In this document: positions 52,125 to 64,000 of the stretch, one piece after another | Layout: every line of letters starts with the position of its first letter | Numbering within the stretch: the first letter of the stretch is position 1 | Assembly: GCF_003970915.1 (NCBI RefSeq) | Contig: NZ_RXOF01000013.1 | Location: forward strand, 124,001 to 188,000 | Origin: Hymenobacter gummosus | GTDB lineage: Bacteria; Bacteroidota; Bacteroidia; Cytophagales; Hymenobacteraceae | Length of the DNA stretch: 64,000 nt | Direction: 5' to 3' | Made by a program: the position numbers and the translations under genes | Notes under the pieces: generated by a model | Databases searched by the model: none | Told to the model about the DNA's origin: nothing | Seen by the model: the letters and a program-made list of their open reading frames with translations, nothing else

Positions 52125-54158
52125 TTATTCCACCACGCTGATGCGCTGGGCTTTACCGCCCGGCACGCGCAGCCAGTATTGCCCGGGGCGCAGGGCGCGC
52201 GTGTCTAAGTCCAGGGTACCGGAGGCGGTGCTGAGCACCGGGGCCGCTACCAGCCGGCCGAGCACATCGGTGAGCTGGGCGGCGGTGCCGGCCGGCAGCG
52301 TGGTGCGCAGCGGCTGCCCGCGGCGCACGGGGTTGGGGTAGGCGGCCACGTCCACGGCCCGGCTCGTCACCAGCACGGCGGCCGTATAGCTGCTCGTGCC
52401 GTCGGTATCTACCTGGCGGATGCGGTAGTAGATTTTGCCGACGGGCGGCTGGGCGTCGTAGGCGGTGTAGCGCCGCGCGCTGGTGCTGTGGCCGGCGGCC
52501 GGTACGGCTTCGCCGAAGGCCTGGAACGAGTAGCCCCCGTCGAGGCTGCGCTCGGGCTGGAAGTAGGCGCTGTTTTTCTCCATGGCCGTGCCCCAGGTGA
52601 GCGTGCTGCGGCCTTCGGCCCAGCTGGCGGTGAAGTAGGCCCAGGTGACGGGCAGCGGCGCGGCCTGCGGCGTGAGCGAAGTAACCGTGGTGCCCGCCCC
52701 GCGGGTGGCGCCGTTGGGCGGAAACTCGGCCATGCCGGGCGAGGAGCTCATGCCCCCGTTGCCCCCGTTCAGGCTTACCGTTACGTTGTTGCCCACGGCG
52801 GCGGTGCTGATGCCGATGTAGCCGGCCCCGCCCCCGCCGCCCGGCCCGTAGGCCTTCACGATGGTGTTGTCGGTGCCACCTCCGTCGCCGCCGTTGGCCC
52901 GCAGCGTGAGGTTGGAAAGGGCGCTGCTCTGCACCACAATGGTGCCGCCGGCCCCGCCGCCGCCCGCGCCGTCGGCGAAGGGGTTGTTGGCGTAGGAGAA
53001 GTTGCCGTTGCTGCCGTTCGATTCGATAACGCCCCCGCCGTTGATGGTGGGCGCCAGCAGGAATACCAGCCCGCCGCCGTTGCCGCCGTAGCCGGCCACA
53101 TCGGTGTTGCCGTCGCCGGCCCCGCCGCCGCCGCCGAGGAAGAGCCGGCCGGTGCTGTAGTCGAGGGGCCGCCCGCCAATGCCGCCGGTGTTCGGGCGGC
53201 TGTAGTCGCCCCAGGCGCTACGGTCGGGCCCGACGCTCAGCGCGTCCAGGTCAACGTCGGATACGCCGTAGCCCCCGCGCCCCCCGCCCGAGGAAGTGCT
53301 GGTGGCAAAGCCGGCTTCCTCCAGGTTCCAGGCCGAGGCCCACTCCGGAATGCTCAGGGTAGGGTTGCCCCGGCCGCTCCACTTGGTCGGGTCGCCGCCG
53401 TTGGCCCCGCCCCCGCCACCGGCGTTGACGGAGTTGCCGCCGCCGCCGCCGTTGGCCGGGGCCCCGCGGCCGCGGCTGCCGCCGGAGTAGCTGGTTTCGT
53501 AGCCGGCAATGCTTTCCCCCTTCTGCCCCCCGGTGTTGCCGCTGCCCACGTAGTTGGCATTGTTGCTGGCGCCGTTGTTGGCGAAGGCCCCGCCCCGGAA
53601 GCCCTTGCCCGTGGCGGTGATGGTGCCGTTGACGATGATTTCGTTCTGCGACTCCACGGCCAGCACCCCGCCGGTGCTCCCGTTCCAGGCCTGCGCCGTC
53701 ACCGTCGCGCCGGGGTTGACGACGAACAGCGAGAAGCGCGGCACCCGCACCAGCTGGGCGCGGCCGGCGCTGGTGTAGCTTTTGGTTAGCCGCTGGCTGA
53801 GCACCACCGACGTAGCGCTGGCCACGCGCTGCACCACCGCCAGCTCCATGTTGCCGGCGTTGTTCAGGGCCGTTACCGTGCCGTAGCTGCTGGTGTTGGC
53901 GGTGTTGATGCTGGCGCCCTGCATCTGAATCACCATCACCAAATCCCCCGCGCTCAAATCGGCCGTGCTGGCCACGCTCAGCACGTCGTTGCCGGCGGCG
54001 GCGTTGGCCGTCAGGGCCGTGTAGCGGTTGACGATGGTGTTGGGCGAACCTACGCCGAAGGGGCCATCCTTGCCCACCTGGGCCTGGCTGGGAGCAGCAG
54101 CGAAGACGAGGGAAAGGCCCAGCAGGGCCGCCCCTAAGCGTCGGGTTGTCACGAGCAT
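52125..54158 (-). CDS. Glycine-rich T9SS-secreted protein
   Basis: A 677-residue protein with a signal peptide (LGAALLGLSLVFAAAPSQAQ). The central part (about 180-460) is extremely rich in Gly and Asn (NGGGGGNSVNAGGGGG, FLGGGGGAGDG and similar), as in large surface fibres or extracellular matrix proteins. The last 80 residues carry a T9SS-type sorting domain (VAAYPNPVRRGQPLRT to the end). I take the ATG at 54158 because it opens directly onto a signal peptide. The function is probably structural or adhesive. Confidence 0.85.
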   Translation of the reverse strand: MLVTTRRLGAALLGLSLVFAAAPSQAQVGKDGPFGVGSPNTIVNRYTALTANAAAGNDVLSVASTADLSAGDLVMVIQMQGASINTANTSSYGTVTALNNAGNMELAVVQRVASATSVVLSQRLTKSYTSAGRAQLVRVPRFSLFVVNPGATVTAQAWNGSTGGVLAVESQNEIIVNGTITATGKGFRGGAFANNGASNNANYVGSGNTGGQKGESIAGYETSYSGGSRGRGAPANGGGGGNSVNAGGGGGANGGDPTKWSGRGNPTLSIPEWASAWNLEEAGFATSTSSGGGRGGYGVSDVDLDALSVGPDRSAWGDYSRPNTGGIGGRPLDYSTGRLFLGGGGGAGDGNTDVAGYGGNGGGLVFLLAPTINGGGVIESNGSNGNFSYANNPFADGAGGGGAGGTIVVQSSALSNLTLRANGGDGGGTDNTIVKAYGPGGGGGAGYIGISTAAVGNNVTVSLNGGNGGMSSSPGMAEFPPNGATRGAGTTVTSLTPQAAPLPVTWAYFTASWAEGRSTLTWGTAMEKNSAYFQPERSLDGGYSFQAFGEAVPAAGHSTSARRYTAYDAQPPVGKIYYRIRQVDTDGTSSYTAAVLVTSRAVDVAAYPNPVRRGQPLRTTLPAGTAAQLTDVLGRLVAAPVLSTASGTLDLDTRALRPGQYWLRVPGGKAQRISVVE

Positions 54159-54265
54159 AAAACGGTGTGTTTGTAGAGAGAAAAGCAAAGGCCAGGTGCT
54201 ATAACACATTCCAACCTCCAATAAATCATACAAATATACATACCCGTCCCATTGCCCGGCATTGC

Positions 54266-54294
54266 TTGCATATGATTTTTTGCATCTAATTTTT
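54266..54294 (+). promoter_or_regulatory. Candidate Bacteroidota promoter of metH
   Basis: TTG (54266-54268) and TAATTTTT (54287-54294), 18 bases apart, fit the TTG/TAnnTTTG pattern except for the last base. It lies in an AT-rich patch 43 bases before the SAM riboswitch. Only a visual match. Confidence 0.35.
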
Positions 54295-54336
54295 ACCTGC
54301 TTTGCGAATAGCCGCGCTTGCCTTATCTTCGCTACT

Positions 54337-54448
54337 GCTTATCCAGAAAGACCGAGGGACTGGGCCCTGTGACGTCTTAGCAACCAGCCATTGCGGCAGA
54401 GGTGCTAACTCCCATCCGAGGCCGCCCCGGCGTTCGGAGAAGATGAGC
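54337..54448 (+). ncRNA. SAM-I (S-box) riboswitch upstream of metH
   Basis: The S-box pattern is well conserved: GCTTATC (54337-54343) pairs with GATGAGC (54442-54448) as P1; inside are GAGGGACTGG, the GCAACC of P2, and GGTGCTAACTCC (54401-54412). It binds S-adenosylmethionine and turns down the methionine pathway; its position 78 bases before metH fits. The 3' part (54476-54488) is perfectly complementary to 54341-54353, which overlaps the 5' side of P1 and the next helix, so it may provide the alternative fold. Confidence 0.9.
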
Positions 54449-54526
54449 GGATACGGCGGCTTCCTCAAGCGGCCGGGTCTTTCTGGATAGCGCCACCTGC
54501 GCACCCGCCGCTAGAAAGTACCCGCT

Positions 54527-58300
<3,774 letters not shown>

Positions 58301-58313
58301 ACTCACGCCTGGC

Positions 58314-58718
58314 ATGGACACGTCGAACCCCAAACAAGACCGATTAACAGCGGACTTGAAGCGTTGGCATACAAGGCTAAAGCCATTCAGTGGTGAAATG
58401 CGGCGCAATCCGACGCCTGCGGAGGATACTCTTTGGCAGGCCTTGCGCAATCGGCAGCTCAACAACGTAAAATTCCGCCGCCAACATGCCATCGGCCATT
58501 TCATCGTCGACTTTCTAAGCACCGAACACCAGCTGATCATAGAAGTAGATGGCGAGGTGCATGCTGGGCCCAGCCAAGCTGAGTACCACGAAGCGCGTAG
58601 CTATAGATTAGCCACCGCCGGTTACCGCGTGCTCCGGTTCCCCAACGAGCAAGCACTAACTAGTCTTCCTACAGTTCTCCAAGCCATCCGCGAAGCCCTG
58701 GCTTCGCTCCACCAGTAA
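58314..58718 (+). CDS. DUF559 domain endonuclease
   Basis: A 134-residue protein of the DUF559 family, related to very-short-patch (Vsr)-like and PD-(D/E)xK nucleases. The key segments are MRRNPTPAEDTLWQALRNRQ (near 30-49), FRRQHAIGHFIVDF and LIIEVDGEVH, in which D, E and the following acid make the metal site. It lacks a signal peptide or methylase partner. It lies between 42-bp inverted repeats in the metH-metF gap. The ATG at 58314 is the best start, with 58275 as an alternative. Confidence 0.85.
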   Translation: MDTSNPKQDRLTADLKRWHTRLKPFSGEMRRNPTPAEDTLWQALRNRQLNNVKFRRQHAIGHFIVDFLSTEHQLIIEVDGEVHAGPSQAEYHEARSYRLATAGYRVLRFPNEQALTSLPTVLQAIREALASLHQ

Positions 58719-58805
58719 ATCCTCCACACCATTCCTGACTCCCCCCACTCTAGAAGTTGTCAGGCTCCCCCTCTCCCCCGGAGAGGGGGCCGGGGGGTGA
58801 GGCCC

Positions 58806-59762
58806 ATGAAAGTTACCGAGCACCTGACCCGCGCCGCCGGCAAAACGCTGTTTTCCTTCGAAGTTCTGCCGCCCAAAAAGGGGGAGAATATCCAAAGCTT
58901 GTTCTCCAACATCGAGCCGCTGATGGAGTTCAAGCCGCCGTTTATCGACGTGACCTACCACCGCGAGGAGTACGTGTACCGGCAGCACCCCAACGGCCTG
59001 CTGGAAAAGAAGACGGTGCGCCGCCGCCCCGGCACGGTGGGCATCTGCGCCGCCATCAAGAACCGCTTCGACGTGGATACGGTGCCCCACCTGATCTGCG
59101 GGGGCTTCACCAAGGAAGAAACCGAAAACGCCCTCATCGACCTGCACTTCCTCGGCATCGACAACGTGCTGGCCCTGCGCGGCGACCCGATTAAATCGGA
59201 AGGGCAGTTCAAGCCCGAGCCCGACGGCCACGCCTACGCCTGCGACCTGATCGGGCAGGTGGCCGACCTCAACAAGGGCGCCTACCTCGACGAGGAGCAG
59301 GACGACACCTGGGCCACCAACTTCTGCATCGGCACGGCCGGCTACCCCGAGAAGCACTTCGAGGCCCCCAGCCACGCGGCCGACCTGCGCTACCTCAAGC
59401 ACAAGGTGGACCGCGGCGCGGAGTACATCGTCACGCAGATGTTTTTCGATAACGAGCAGTTCTTCAACTTCGAGAAGCGCTGCCGCGCCGCGGGCATCCA
59501 CGTGCCCATTATTCCAGGCCTGAAGCCCCTGACCACCAAAGGCCAGCTCACGGCCCTGCCCCGCGCCTTTTACCTGAACCTACCCGACGAGCTGGTCGAT
59601 GCCGTGCACCTGGCCCCCGACAACGCGGCCGTGCGCGAAATCGGCATCGAGTGGTGCATCAACCAGTCGCGGGAGTTGATGGCCCACGGCGTGCCGGTGC
59701 TGCACTACTACAGCATGGGCAAGGCCGAGGCCGTGCGCCGCGTGGCCGCCGCCCTGTTTTAG
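58806..59762 (+). CDS. metF: Methylenetetrahydrofolate reductase MetF
   Basis: The 318-residue TIM-barrel flavoprotein reduces 5,10-methylene-THF to 5-methyl-THF, the methyl donor for MetH. Conserved segments are FSFEVLPPKKGENIQ, FIDVTYHREE, the FAD-binding LRGDPI, GTAGYPEKH, TQMFFDNEQFF and PIIPGLKPL. The initiator ATG at 58806 stands just 2 bases beyond the right arm of the inverted-repeat unit, so the leader and any ribosome site come from that repeat. It was probably co-transcribed with metH before the insertion. Confidence 0.95.
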   Translation: MKVTEHLTRAAGKTLFSFEVLPPKKGENIQSLFSNIEPLMEFKPPFIDVTYHREEYVYRQHPNGLLEKKTVRRRPGTVGICAAIKNRFDVDTVPHLICGGFTKEETENALIDLHFLGIDNVLALRGDPIKSEGQFKPEPDGHAYACDLIGQVADLNKGAYLDEEQDDTWATNFCIGTAGYPEKHFEAPSHAADLRYLKHKVDRGAEYIVTQMFFDNEQFFNFEKRCRAAGIHVPIIPGLKPLTTKGQLTALPRAFYLNLPDELVDAVHLAPDNAAVREIGIEWCINQSRELMAHGVPVLHYYSMGKAEAVRRVAAALF

Positions 59763-59782
59763 GCCAAGACGATTCGGGTGTG

Positions 59783-59983
59783 CGTCATTGCGAGCGGAGC
59801 GAAGCAATCCTTCCTCTAGCAGCAGCGCCGACGCAATACCTTTAAACCGAAACCGACCGCACCCGAAACCAGGATTACTCTGGCTTCGGGTGCGACCGTT
59901 TCAGTTTATAGGGTTTTCGGTTGGCCCCAGTTGAGCCATTATGCCGCGCGAGGAAGGATTGCTTCGCTCTGCTCGCAGTGACG
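59783..59983. repeat. 34-bp inverted repeat (CGTCATTGCGAGC type)
   Basis: Arms 59783-59816 and 59950-59983 are complementary with two mismatches, enclosing the metF terminator and a further inner dyad. The unit (CGTCATTGCGAGCGGAGCGA and so on) is similar to, but not the same as, the CATGCTGAGC units elsewhere in the window. Confidence 0.85.
59858..59894 (+). terminator. metF terminator-like hairpin
   Basis: CGCACCCGAA pairs with TTCGGGTGCG, with an inner CCAG/CTGG stem, 96 bases after metF. It sits inside the larger inverted repeat. Confidence 0.6.
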
Positions 59984-60039
59984 GACACTCGTACTGCTCG
60001 GCTGTTGAACGCGCCGGGAGCGGCTACGTATTACTACCG

Positions 60040-60085
60040 ACCATTTCATTGCTCATTGATAATTGCTCATTGTCAATTGATCATC
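60040..60085. repeat. Tandem word repeat ATTGCTCATTGATAATTG
   Basis: Short words such as ATTGCTCATTG occur twice in a row with CAATTGAT at the end, just before the TPR gene. The same layout of words before a start codon occurs at 21360-21396 and 28133-28170. Confidence 0.6.
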
Positions 60086-60091
60086 GGCCCC

Positions 60092-60583
60092 ATGCCCGAC
60101 CGCCCACAACAACTCGACGAGCTATTTCAGCGCCTGCGCACGGCCACGGCCCCGCTCGAAATCGAGGCGCTGCAGCAGGGCATCTGGCAGCTGTGGCTGG
60201 AAACCGACGAGGTGGCGCTGAACAAGCATATGGAAAGCGGTATGCGCGCCATTGCGGCCGAAGACTACGCCCGCGCCATTGCCGATTTCAGCTGGATAAC
60301 CGAGCAGTACCCGAGCTACGCGGAGGGCTGGAACAAGCGCGCCACCGTGTACTACCTGCGCGGGGAGTACCGCGCCTCCCTGCTCGACGTGCGCCAGACC
60401 CTGCGCCTGGAACCCCGGCACTTCGGCGCCCTCTCCGGCCGGGCCACCATTCAGCGCATGGTGGGCGACGACCGCGGCGCCCTGCGCACCTTGCGCCGCC
60501 TGCGCCGCCTCTGCCCGCACCTGCCCGGCCTGCAGGCCCAGCTGCGCGAAGTGCAGGACCGGCTCGATGGTAACGGCGAGTAA
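60092..60583 (+). CDS. Tetratricopeptide-repeat protein
   Basis: A 163-residue soluble protein with about three TPR units (AAEDYARAIADFSWITEQYP, GEYRASLLDVRQTLRLEP and DRGALRTLRRLRRLCP, about residues 50-150). A helix of unknown role precedes them (LDELFQRLRTATAPLEIEAL). TPRs bind partner proteins; none is obvious here. The ATG at 60092 is preferred because earlier in-frame starts run through a repeat. A similar architecture occurs in many proteobacterial proteins. Confidence 0.8.
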   Translation: MPDRPQQLDELFQRLRTATAPLEIEALQQGIWQLWLETDEVALNKHMESGMRAIAAEDYARAIADFSWITEQYPSYAEGWNKRATVYYLRGEYRASLLDVRQTLRLEPRHFGALSGRATIQRMVGDDRGALRTLRRLRRLCPHLPGLQAQLREVQDRLDGNGE

Positions 60584-60752
60584 ATAGCTGATTACTGGAT
60601 ATTTCGGGGAACAACGGAAAAAATCAAGCAAAAAATATTGTAGATTTAGCATGGCAAAGAACCCGCCTCGGCGGATTCGGCGCCAAGCTGACCTTTCCCG
60701 TTCCCACCGGTGCGGCTTGCCCTCCACGGCTGCCCCGGCCTGCATTCCCGCT

Positions 60753-61334
60753 ATGCGACTACCGTTACTCCTGCTCCTCGGCGCCTGCTGTGGCGCGCCC
60801 TTTACCGCCGCGCACGGCCAAGGCCGCGTGCGCCAAACCGACCTCGACAGTGGCCGCGTAGAGAAAGGCCGCAAGCTCGGTCCCTGGTCGTATTATGCCC
60901 TGACCGCCAGCGGCCGCAAGGTGCTGGTGCAGCGCTACGACCACGACCAGAAAAAGCTGCTCTTCTACCGCAAGCCCGACGAGCACCCCTACCGCCACCA
61001 GGTGGGCGGCGACTGGCAGATGGGCTACCTCGACCGGCCCCCGCTGTACGTGGGCGGCGAGGCGGCGCTGTCGACCTACATGCGCCAGCTAAGCTACCCC
61101 GAGCAGGCCCGCGTGAAAAACGTGCAGGGCAAGGTCGTCGTGCGCTTTGTGGTCGACACGCTGGGCACCGCCTCGGAGTACCAGGTACTTACGGGCATCG
61201 GCTCGGGCTGCGACGAAGAGGCCCTGCGCGTGGCCCGCACCATTCCGCACGAGTGGATTCCGGGGCGCAAGGCCGGCCGCGCGGTGCCGGTGCAGTACGA
61301 GCTGCCCTTCACCTTCCGCATTGCCAAGAACTAG
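60753..61334 (+). CDS. TonB C-terminal domain protein
   Basis: A 193-residue protein with a signal peptide (MRLPLLLLLGACCGAPFTAA, cleaved near HGQ), a short middle part, and a C-terminal TonB-like domain (about 110-190; YPEQARVKNVQGKVVVRFVV, GCDEEALRVARTIP, YELPFTFRI). Without a membrane anchor it is not a classical TonB; it may be a periplasmic adaptor that binds a TonB-dependent receptor. The ATG at 60753 is preferred to 60651 because of the signal peptide. Confidence 0.82.
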   Translation: MRLPLLLLLGACCGAPFTAAHGQGRVRQTDLDSGRVEKGRKLGPWSYYALTASGRKVLVQRYDHDQKKLLFYRKPDEHPYRHQVGGDWQMGYLDRPPLYVGGEAALSTYMRQLSYPEQARVKNVQGKVVVRFVVDTLGTASEYQVLTGIGSGCDEEALRVARTIPHEWIPGRKAGRAVPVQYELPFTFRIAKN

Positions 61335-61386
61335 CCCCGTGGCCGGGCGGGTATCCAGTGTGCGGCGGCTTGCGTAACATGCAGCC

Positions 61387-61950
61387 ATGAAACCTCTTGC
61401 CGCCCTCCCCTGCCGCCTTGCCGCGGCCGCCGCGCTGCTCTTCACCGGCCTGCTCACCACTGCCTGCGACTCTACCCCGCGCGAGCGGCAGGAAGCCGTG
61501 CAGGACAGCGCCCGTAAGCTCGATACCGCCGCCCATAAGGCCGGTGCGGCCCTCAAGCGCGCCGGCCGCCGCGCCGCCCGCTGGGACTCGGCCTCCCGCG
61601 CCCGCAACCGCCAGCCCCTCGACACGGTGGCCACCACCGCCTTCGTGCAGGAGCTGCTGGGCACGTATGCCGCCATCGAGCAGCTGCCGGTGACCAGCCT
61701 GGAGCCGGCCTACGTGCAACTGCTGCGCCAGACGCGCGCCAAGCGCCGCCAGTGGACCCAGCGCGACTGGGACTACGCCACGGCCGTGTTCAACCGCCTG
61801 AACCGCCACTACCGCACCACCCGGCTGGATTTGCCGGCCCGGCAGGAGCTGCGCATCAAGGCCCTGCAGGCCGAGTTCGAAGCCCTGGAAGCCGGGCGCG
61901 ACCTAAAAGACCTCCGCGAAGCCGTGCGCGACCAGCCCGCGGCGAAATAA
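61387..61950 (+). CDS. Putative lipoprotein, 187 aa
   Basis: A 187-residue protein with a lipoprotein signal (lipobox LLTTAC, Cys at about residue 27) followed by a highly charged Arg/Ala-rich helical region (DSARKLDTAAHKAGAALKRA, RRAARWDSASRARNR) and a helical C-terminal half. It should be attached to the inner or outer membrane. The sequence gives no family. It is 52 bases after the TonB-like gene and may be co-transcribed with it. Confidence 0.75.
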   Translation: MKPLAALPCRLAAAAALLFTGLLTTACDSTPRERQEAVQDSARKLDTAAHKAGAALKRAGRRAARWDSASRARNRQPLDTVATTAFVQELLGTYAAIEQLPVTSLEPAYVQLLRQTRAKRRQWTQRDWDYATAVFNRLNRHYRTTRLDLPARQELRIKALQAEFEALEAGRDLKDLREAVRDQPAAK

Positions 61951-62001
61951 CCCGGAGCCTTACCTGCCGCCCAATATTCGGCGGCTCTGCAACGTTAGCG
62001 G

Positions 62002-62042
62002 CCGGTCGGGCCTCCTGCCCTGGAGGTCCGACCGGTTTGTTT
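62002..62042 (+). terminator. Terminator of the lipoprotein gene
   Basis: A 14-base stem with one wobble pair (62002-62015 with 62022-62035), followed by TTTGTTT. Confidence 0.75.
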
Positions 62043-62071
62043 GCCGGCTTCATCCTTACCCATTATCCGCC

Positions 62072-63619
62072 ATGCGCTTACCTTATTTCCTCGCCGCGGG
62101 GGCACTGCTGAGCAGCCATTTCGCGCTTGGGCAACAGCAGCCCGGCTGGCAGCTGGGCCTGCGCCTGGCGCAGAACACGGCTACCTGGCAGAAGCGCGCC
62201 GCCGTGGAGCTGCCCGGCGTCCGGCAGCAATACGTGGCCGCCAGCGACCTGAGCCCGGTGCTGTCGGTGCAGCGCAACTTCCGCGCCGGCACCTTCGCCC
62301 GCGCCTCGTTCAGCCGCCTGCCGCTGCCGAGCTACGTCGACTTCGTGGACCAGCGTACCGACACCACGCGCAGCTCCGGGGCGGGCTTTGTCACCTTCAA
62401 TACCCTGCTGCGCCTGGAAGCCGGGCACTCTGTGGTGGTAGGCCGCACCGGGCGCGTGCGGCTGCTGGGGGCGGCCGGGGTAGGGCTCCTGTTTGCGGGC
62501 ACGCCCAGCCAGCAGTACGCAATGACCCCCGACAGTACCCAGTTGCTCGGCGTCCGCCAGTACTGGGGCTCCGGGCAGCAGACGCTGGTGCGCCAGCGCC
62601 GCGTGGGCGGGCTGCTGAGCTTGCGCCTGGGCCTGACGCAGGAAACGCTCTGGCGCGACTGGCTGAGCCTGGAAGTAGCCTACCACCATGGGCTGACCCC
62701 GGTGTACCGCAGCACCTACGCGCTGTCGGTGCGGGACGCTGCCGGACCGCAGCCAGTAGGCATCAGCCTCGATACCCGCGGCAGCTTCTGGGAGCTAAGC
62801 CTGGGCTACCACTGGCAGGCGCAGAAAAAGAAGCTGGGCCTGACCCCGCACCCCTGGGAGCCGCGCCCGGACCGCCAGCCCTGGCAGCCCCTACCCACCC
62901 GCGGCCTGTACCTGTCGGGCGGTCTGCGGCTCGGCGTGGCACTGGCCCGTCAGGGCCGGCAGGGTTTCCGCCCCGACGCCACCGTGGCCGACATGGCCCT
63001 GCCCGCGCTGGCTGCCCGCCTGGGCTACCAGTGGCCGAGCGGCTGGCTGGTCGAAGCGGGCCCGCAAACCGGTTCCGTGCTGCTAATAAGCAGCTTCGAC
63101 CCAACGGCTGCCGCGCCGGCCAGCCGCGGAGCCTTGCCGCAAAGCAGCTGGACGGCAGCCCCGCAGCACGGCACTGAGCTGACGGGCTGGCCCCTGAACA
63201 CGGCCTGGGCCCTGATGGGCGGCCGCCGCTGGGCCCTGCGCCCCGACCGGTGGTACGTGGCCGCCCGGGCCGGGGCGGTGCTGCACCGCTACACCGGCCC
63301 GTCGGCTTTCGGCGAGTCGTACCAACTGATGACGTCCACACCCGACCAGGATTACTCGGACTTCTCGTTCAGCTACCTGCTGCCGACGCGCTGGCGGGTA
63401 CTGGCCCAGCTGGAAGCCGAAATTGAGGCGCGCATCAGCCGGCGCACCCTGCTGGCGGTGCAGTTGGCCTACACCCGCCGCCCCGTGGGACGCGACCGGG
63501 CCGACCAGACCGTGGTGAACTGGTACTACAACGGGGAGGCGGCGGTACCAGTGGTGGCCTACTCCCGCCAGGCTACCGCCACGGCGGGCGTGCAGCTGCG
63601 GCGGGTACTGCACCTGTAG
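62072..63619 (+). CDS. Predicted outer-membrane beta-barrel protein
   Basis: A 515-residue exported protein of unknown function. It starts with a signal peptide (YFLAAGALLSSHFALGQ) and then has a long succession of amphipathic strands with aromatic ends (WQLGLRLAQ, VLSVQRNFRAGTFARASF, RWRVLAQLEAEIEARI and so on), ending with AGVQLRRVLHL. This pattern and the final residues resemble outer-membrane barrels, though the last residue is Leu, not Phe. No known family is evident. Confidence 0.65.
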   Translation: MRLPYFLAAGALLSSHFALGQQQPGWQLGLRLAQNTATWQKRAAVELPGVRQQYVAASDLSPVLSVQRNFRAGTFARASFSRLPLPSYVDFVDQRTDTTRSSGAGFVTFNTLLRLEAGHSVVVGRTGRVRLLGAAGVGLLFAGTPSQQYAMTPDSTQLLGVRQYWGSGQQTLVRQRRVGGLLSLRLGLTQETLWRDWLSLEVAYHHGLTPVYRSTYALSVRDAAGPQPVGISLDTRGSFWELSLGYHWQAQKKKLGLTPHPWEPRPDRQPWQPLPTRGLYLSGGLRLGVALARQGRQGFRPDATVADMALPALAARLGYQWPSGWLVEAGPQTGSVLLISSFDPTAAAPASRGALPQSSWTAAPQHGTELTGWPLNTAWALMGGRRWALRPDRWYVAARAGAVLHRYTGPSAFGESYQLMTSTPDQDYSDFSFSYLLPTRWRVLAQLEAEIEARISRRTLLAVQLAYTRRPVGRDRADQTVVNWYYNGEAAVPVVAYSRQATATAGVQLRRVLHL

Positions 63620-63638
63620 CGCGGCGGCCTGCCGCGCT
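63618..63638 (+). terminator. Hairpin at the stop of the beta-barrel gene
   Basis: AGCGCGGC (63618-63625) pairs with GCCGCGCT (63631-63638), overlapping the stop codon. Confidence 0.5.
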
Positions 63639-63648
63639 AAAATTACCC

Positions 63649-63682
63649 GGCCCGCATCCTGACCCGGTGCGGGCCGTTTCTT
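63649..63682 (+). terminator. Second hairpin with T-rich tail
   Basis: GGCCCGCA (63649-63656) pairs with TGCGGGCC (63668-63675), followed by GTTTCTT, and lies just before the ATG of the last gene. Confidence 0.6.
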
Positions 63683-63688
63683 TGCAGT

Positions 63689-64000
63689 ATGACGCTGCCC
63701 TGCCTCCCGCTCCGCCTGCTCCGCGGGCTTCTTGTCCTGCTTTTGCTGCTGCCCCTGACGCGCCCGGCCGCGGCCCAACGCCTCATCACCTCGGCCGAGT
63801 TGGTACCGAATAAAGACCAGTGGCTGCAGCCCGGCGACCGGCTGCAGCTGCGCGTGAAGGCCCAGCCCGGTGCCCGCGTGGCGGTGCTGCAGACCAGCGG
63901 CCCCGGCCTGCCCGGCCCCGACGGCAAGTCCACCAAGGTGCTGCGCGACGTGCCCCTGACCGAGCTGCCTACGGCCGACGGCAAAGGCGGCAGCGGCACC
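63689..64000 (+). CDS. Exported protein, N-terminal part (partial)
   Basis: The first 104 codons of a gene that runs out of the window. It has a signal peptide (LLRGLLVLLLLLPLTRPAAA, cleaved near AQ) followed by a probable beta-sandwich (WLQPGDRLQLRVKAQPGARV) and a Lys-rich loop. The start resembles the N-terminal Ig-like part of some cell-wall enzymes, but I cannot identify the protein from this piece. The frame is open to the edge. Confidence 0.6.
   Translation, partial: MTLPCLPLRLLRGLLVLLLLLPLTRPAAAQRLITSAELVPNKDQWLQPGDRLQLRVKAQPGARVAVLQTSGPGLPGPDGKSTKVLRDVPLTELPTADGKGGSGT

Overview
The window looks like chromosomal DNA of a high-GC member of the Bacteroidota, most probably the Hymenobacter lineage (Cytophagales). 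The signs are C-terminal type IX secretion (T9SS) sorting domains on several secreted proteins, a CrtY-type lycopene cyclase, paired DUF1800/DUF1501 genes, few clear Shine-Dalgarno sequences, and abundant GC-rich intergenic hairpins. I saw no rRNA, tRNA or CRISPR array.

Layout. 0-3.5 kb: the end of a membrane-protein gene, an amidohydrolase and two translationally coupled unknown genes. 4-7.5 kb: a secreted carboxypeptidase-regulatory-like protein, a CPA1 Na+/H+ antiporter, a 21-bp tandem-repeat tract and a helical unknown protein. 7.6-17.3 kb: a defence island with an HNH nuclease facing a type I restriction-modification system (hsdM-hsdS-fic-hsdR), a small antitoxin-like gene antisense to the 3' end of fic, and a second Fic gene that separates a broken copy of the ettA 3' end from intact ettA. 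19-28.8 kb: housekeeping genes (DUF349, DUF2795, an ABC ATPase, crtY, an alpha/beta hydrolase, a LOG-family protein, a MacB-type permease, queA, ispD). 29-36.9 kb: the DUF1800/DUF1501 pair, small membrane and secreted basic proteins, an SRAP protein, a hydrolase and DUF5996. 36.9-39.6 kb: divergent oxyR and catalase genes with an OxyR-like box between them. 39.9-54.2 kb: T9SS cargo (including a PNGase F-like protein), a GH1 glycosidase, GMC oxidoreductase plus gluconate-dehydrogenase subunit 3, an SDR, an Old Yellow Enzyme and a PA14-OmpA protein. 54.3-59.8 kb: a SAM riboswitch, metH, a DUF559 nuclease inside a 42-bp inverted repeat, then metF. 60-64 kb: TPR, TonB-domain, lipoprotein and outer-membrane-like genes.

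The strongest observations are these. (1) hsdS carries a run of 12 C between its two target-recognition halves, and both a +1 and a -1 slip give a stop codon within four codons of the tract, so this type I system is a good candidate for phase variation. (2) The fic gene in the same operon faces, tail to tail and overlapping by 29 bp, a 60-residue ORF with the class I Fic-antitoxin motif (SAQVEG). (3) A DUF559 endonuclease gene lies between 42-bp inverted repeats wedged exactly between metH and metF, which suggests a small nuclease-bearing mobile unit. (4) The second fic gene sits next to a duplicated, diverged ettA 3' end and is preceded by a cluster of palindromes. (5) Many intergenic regions hold hairpins whose arms are short tandem words, different at each site, and several run into the start codons of genes.
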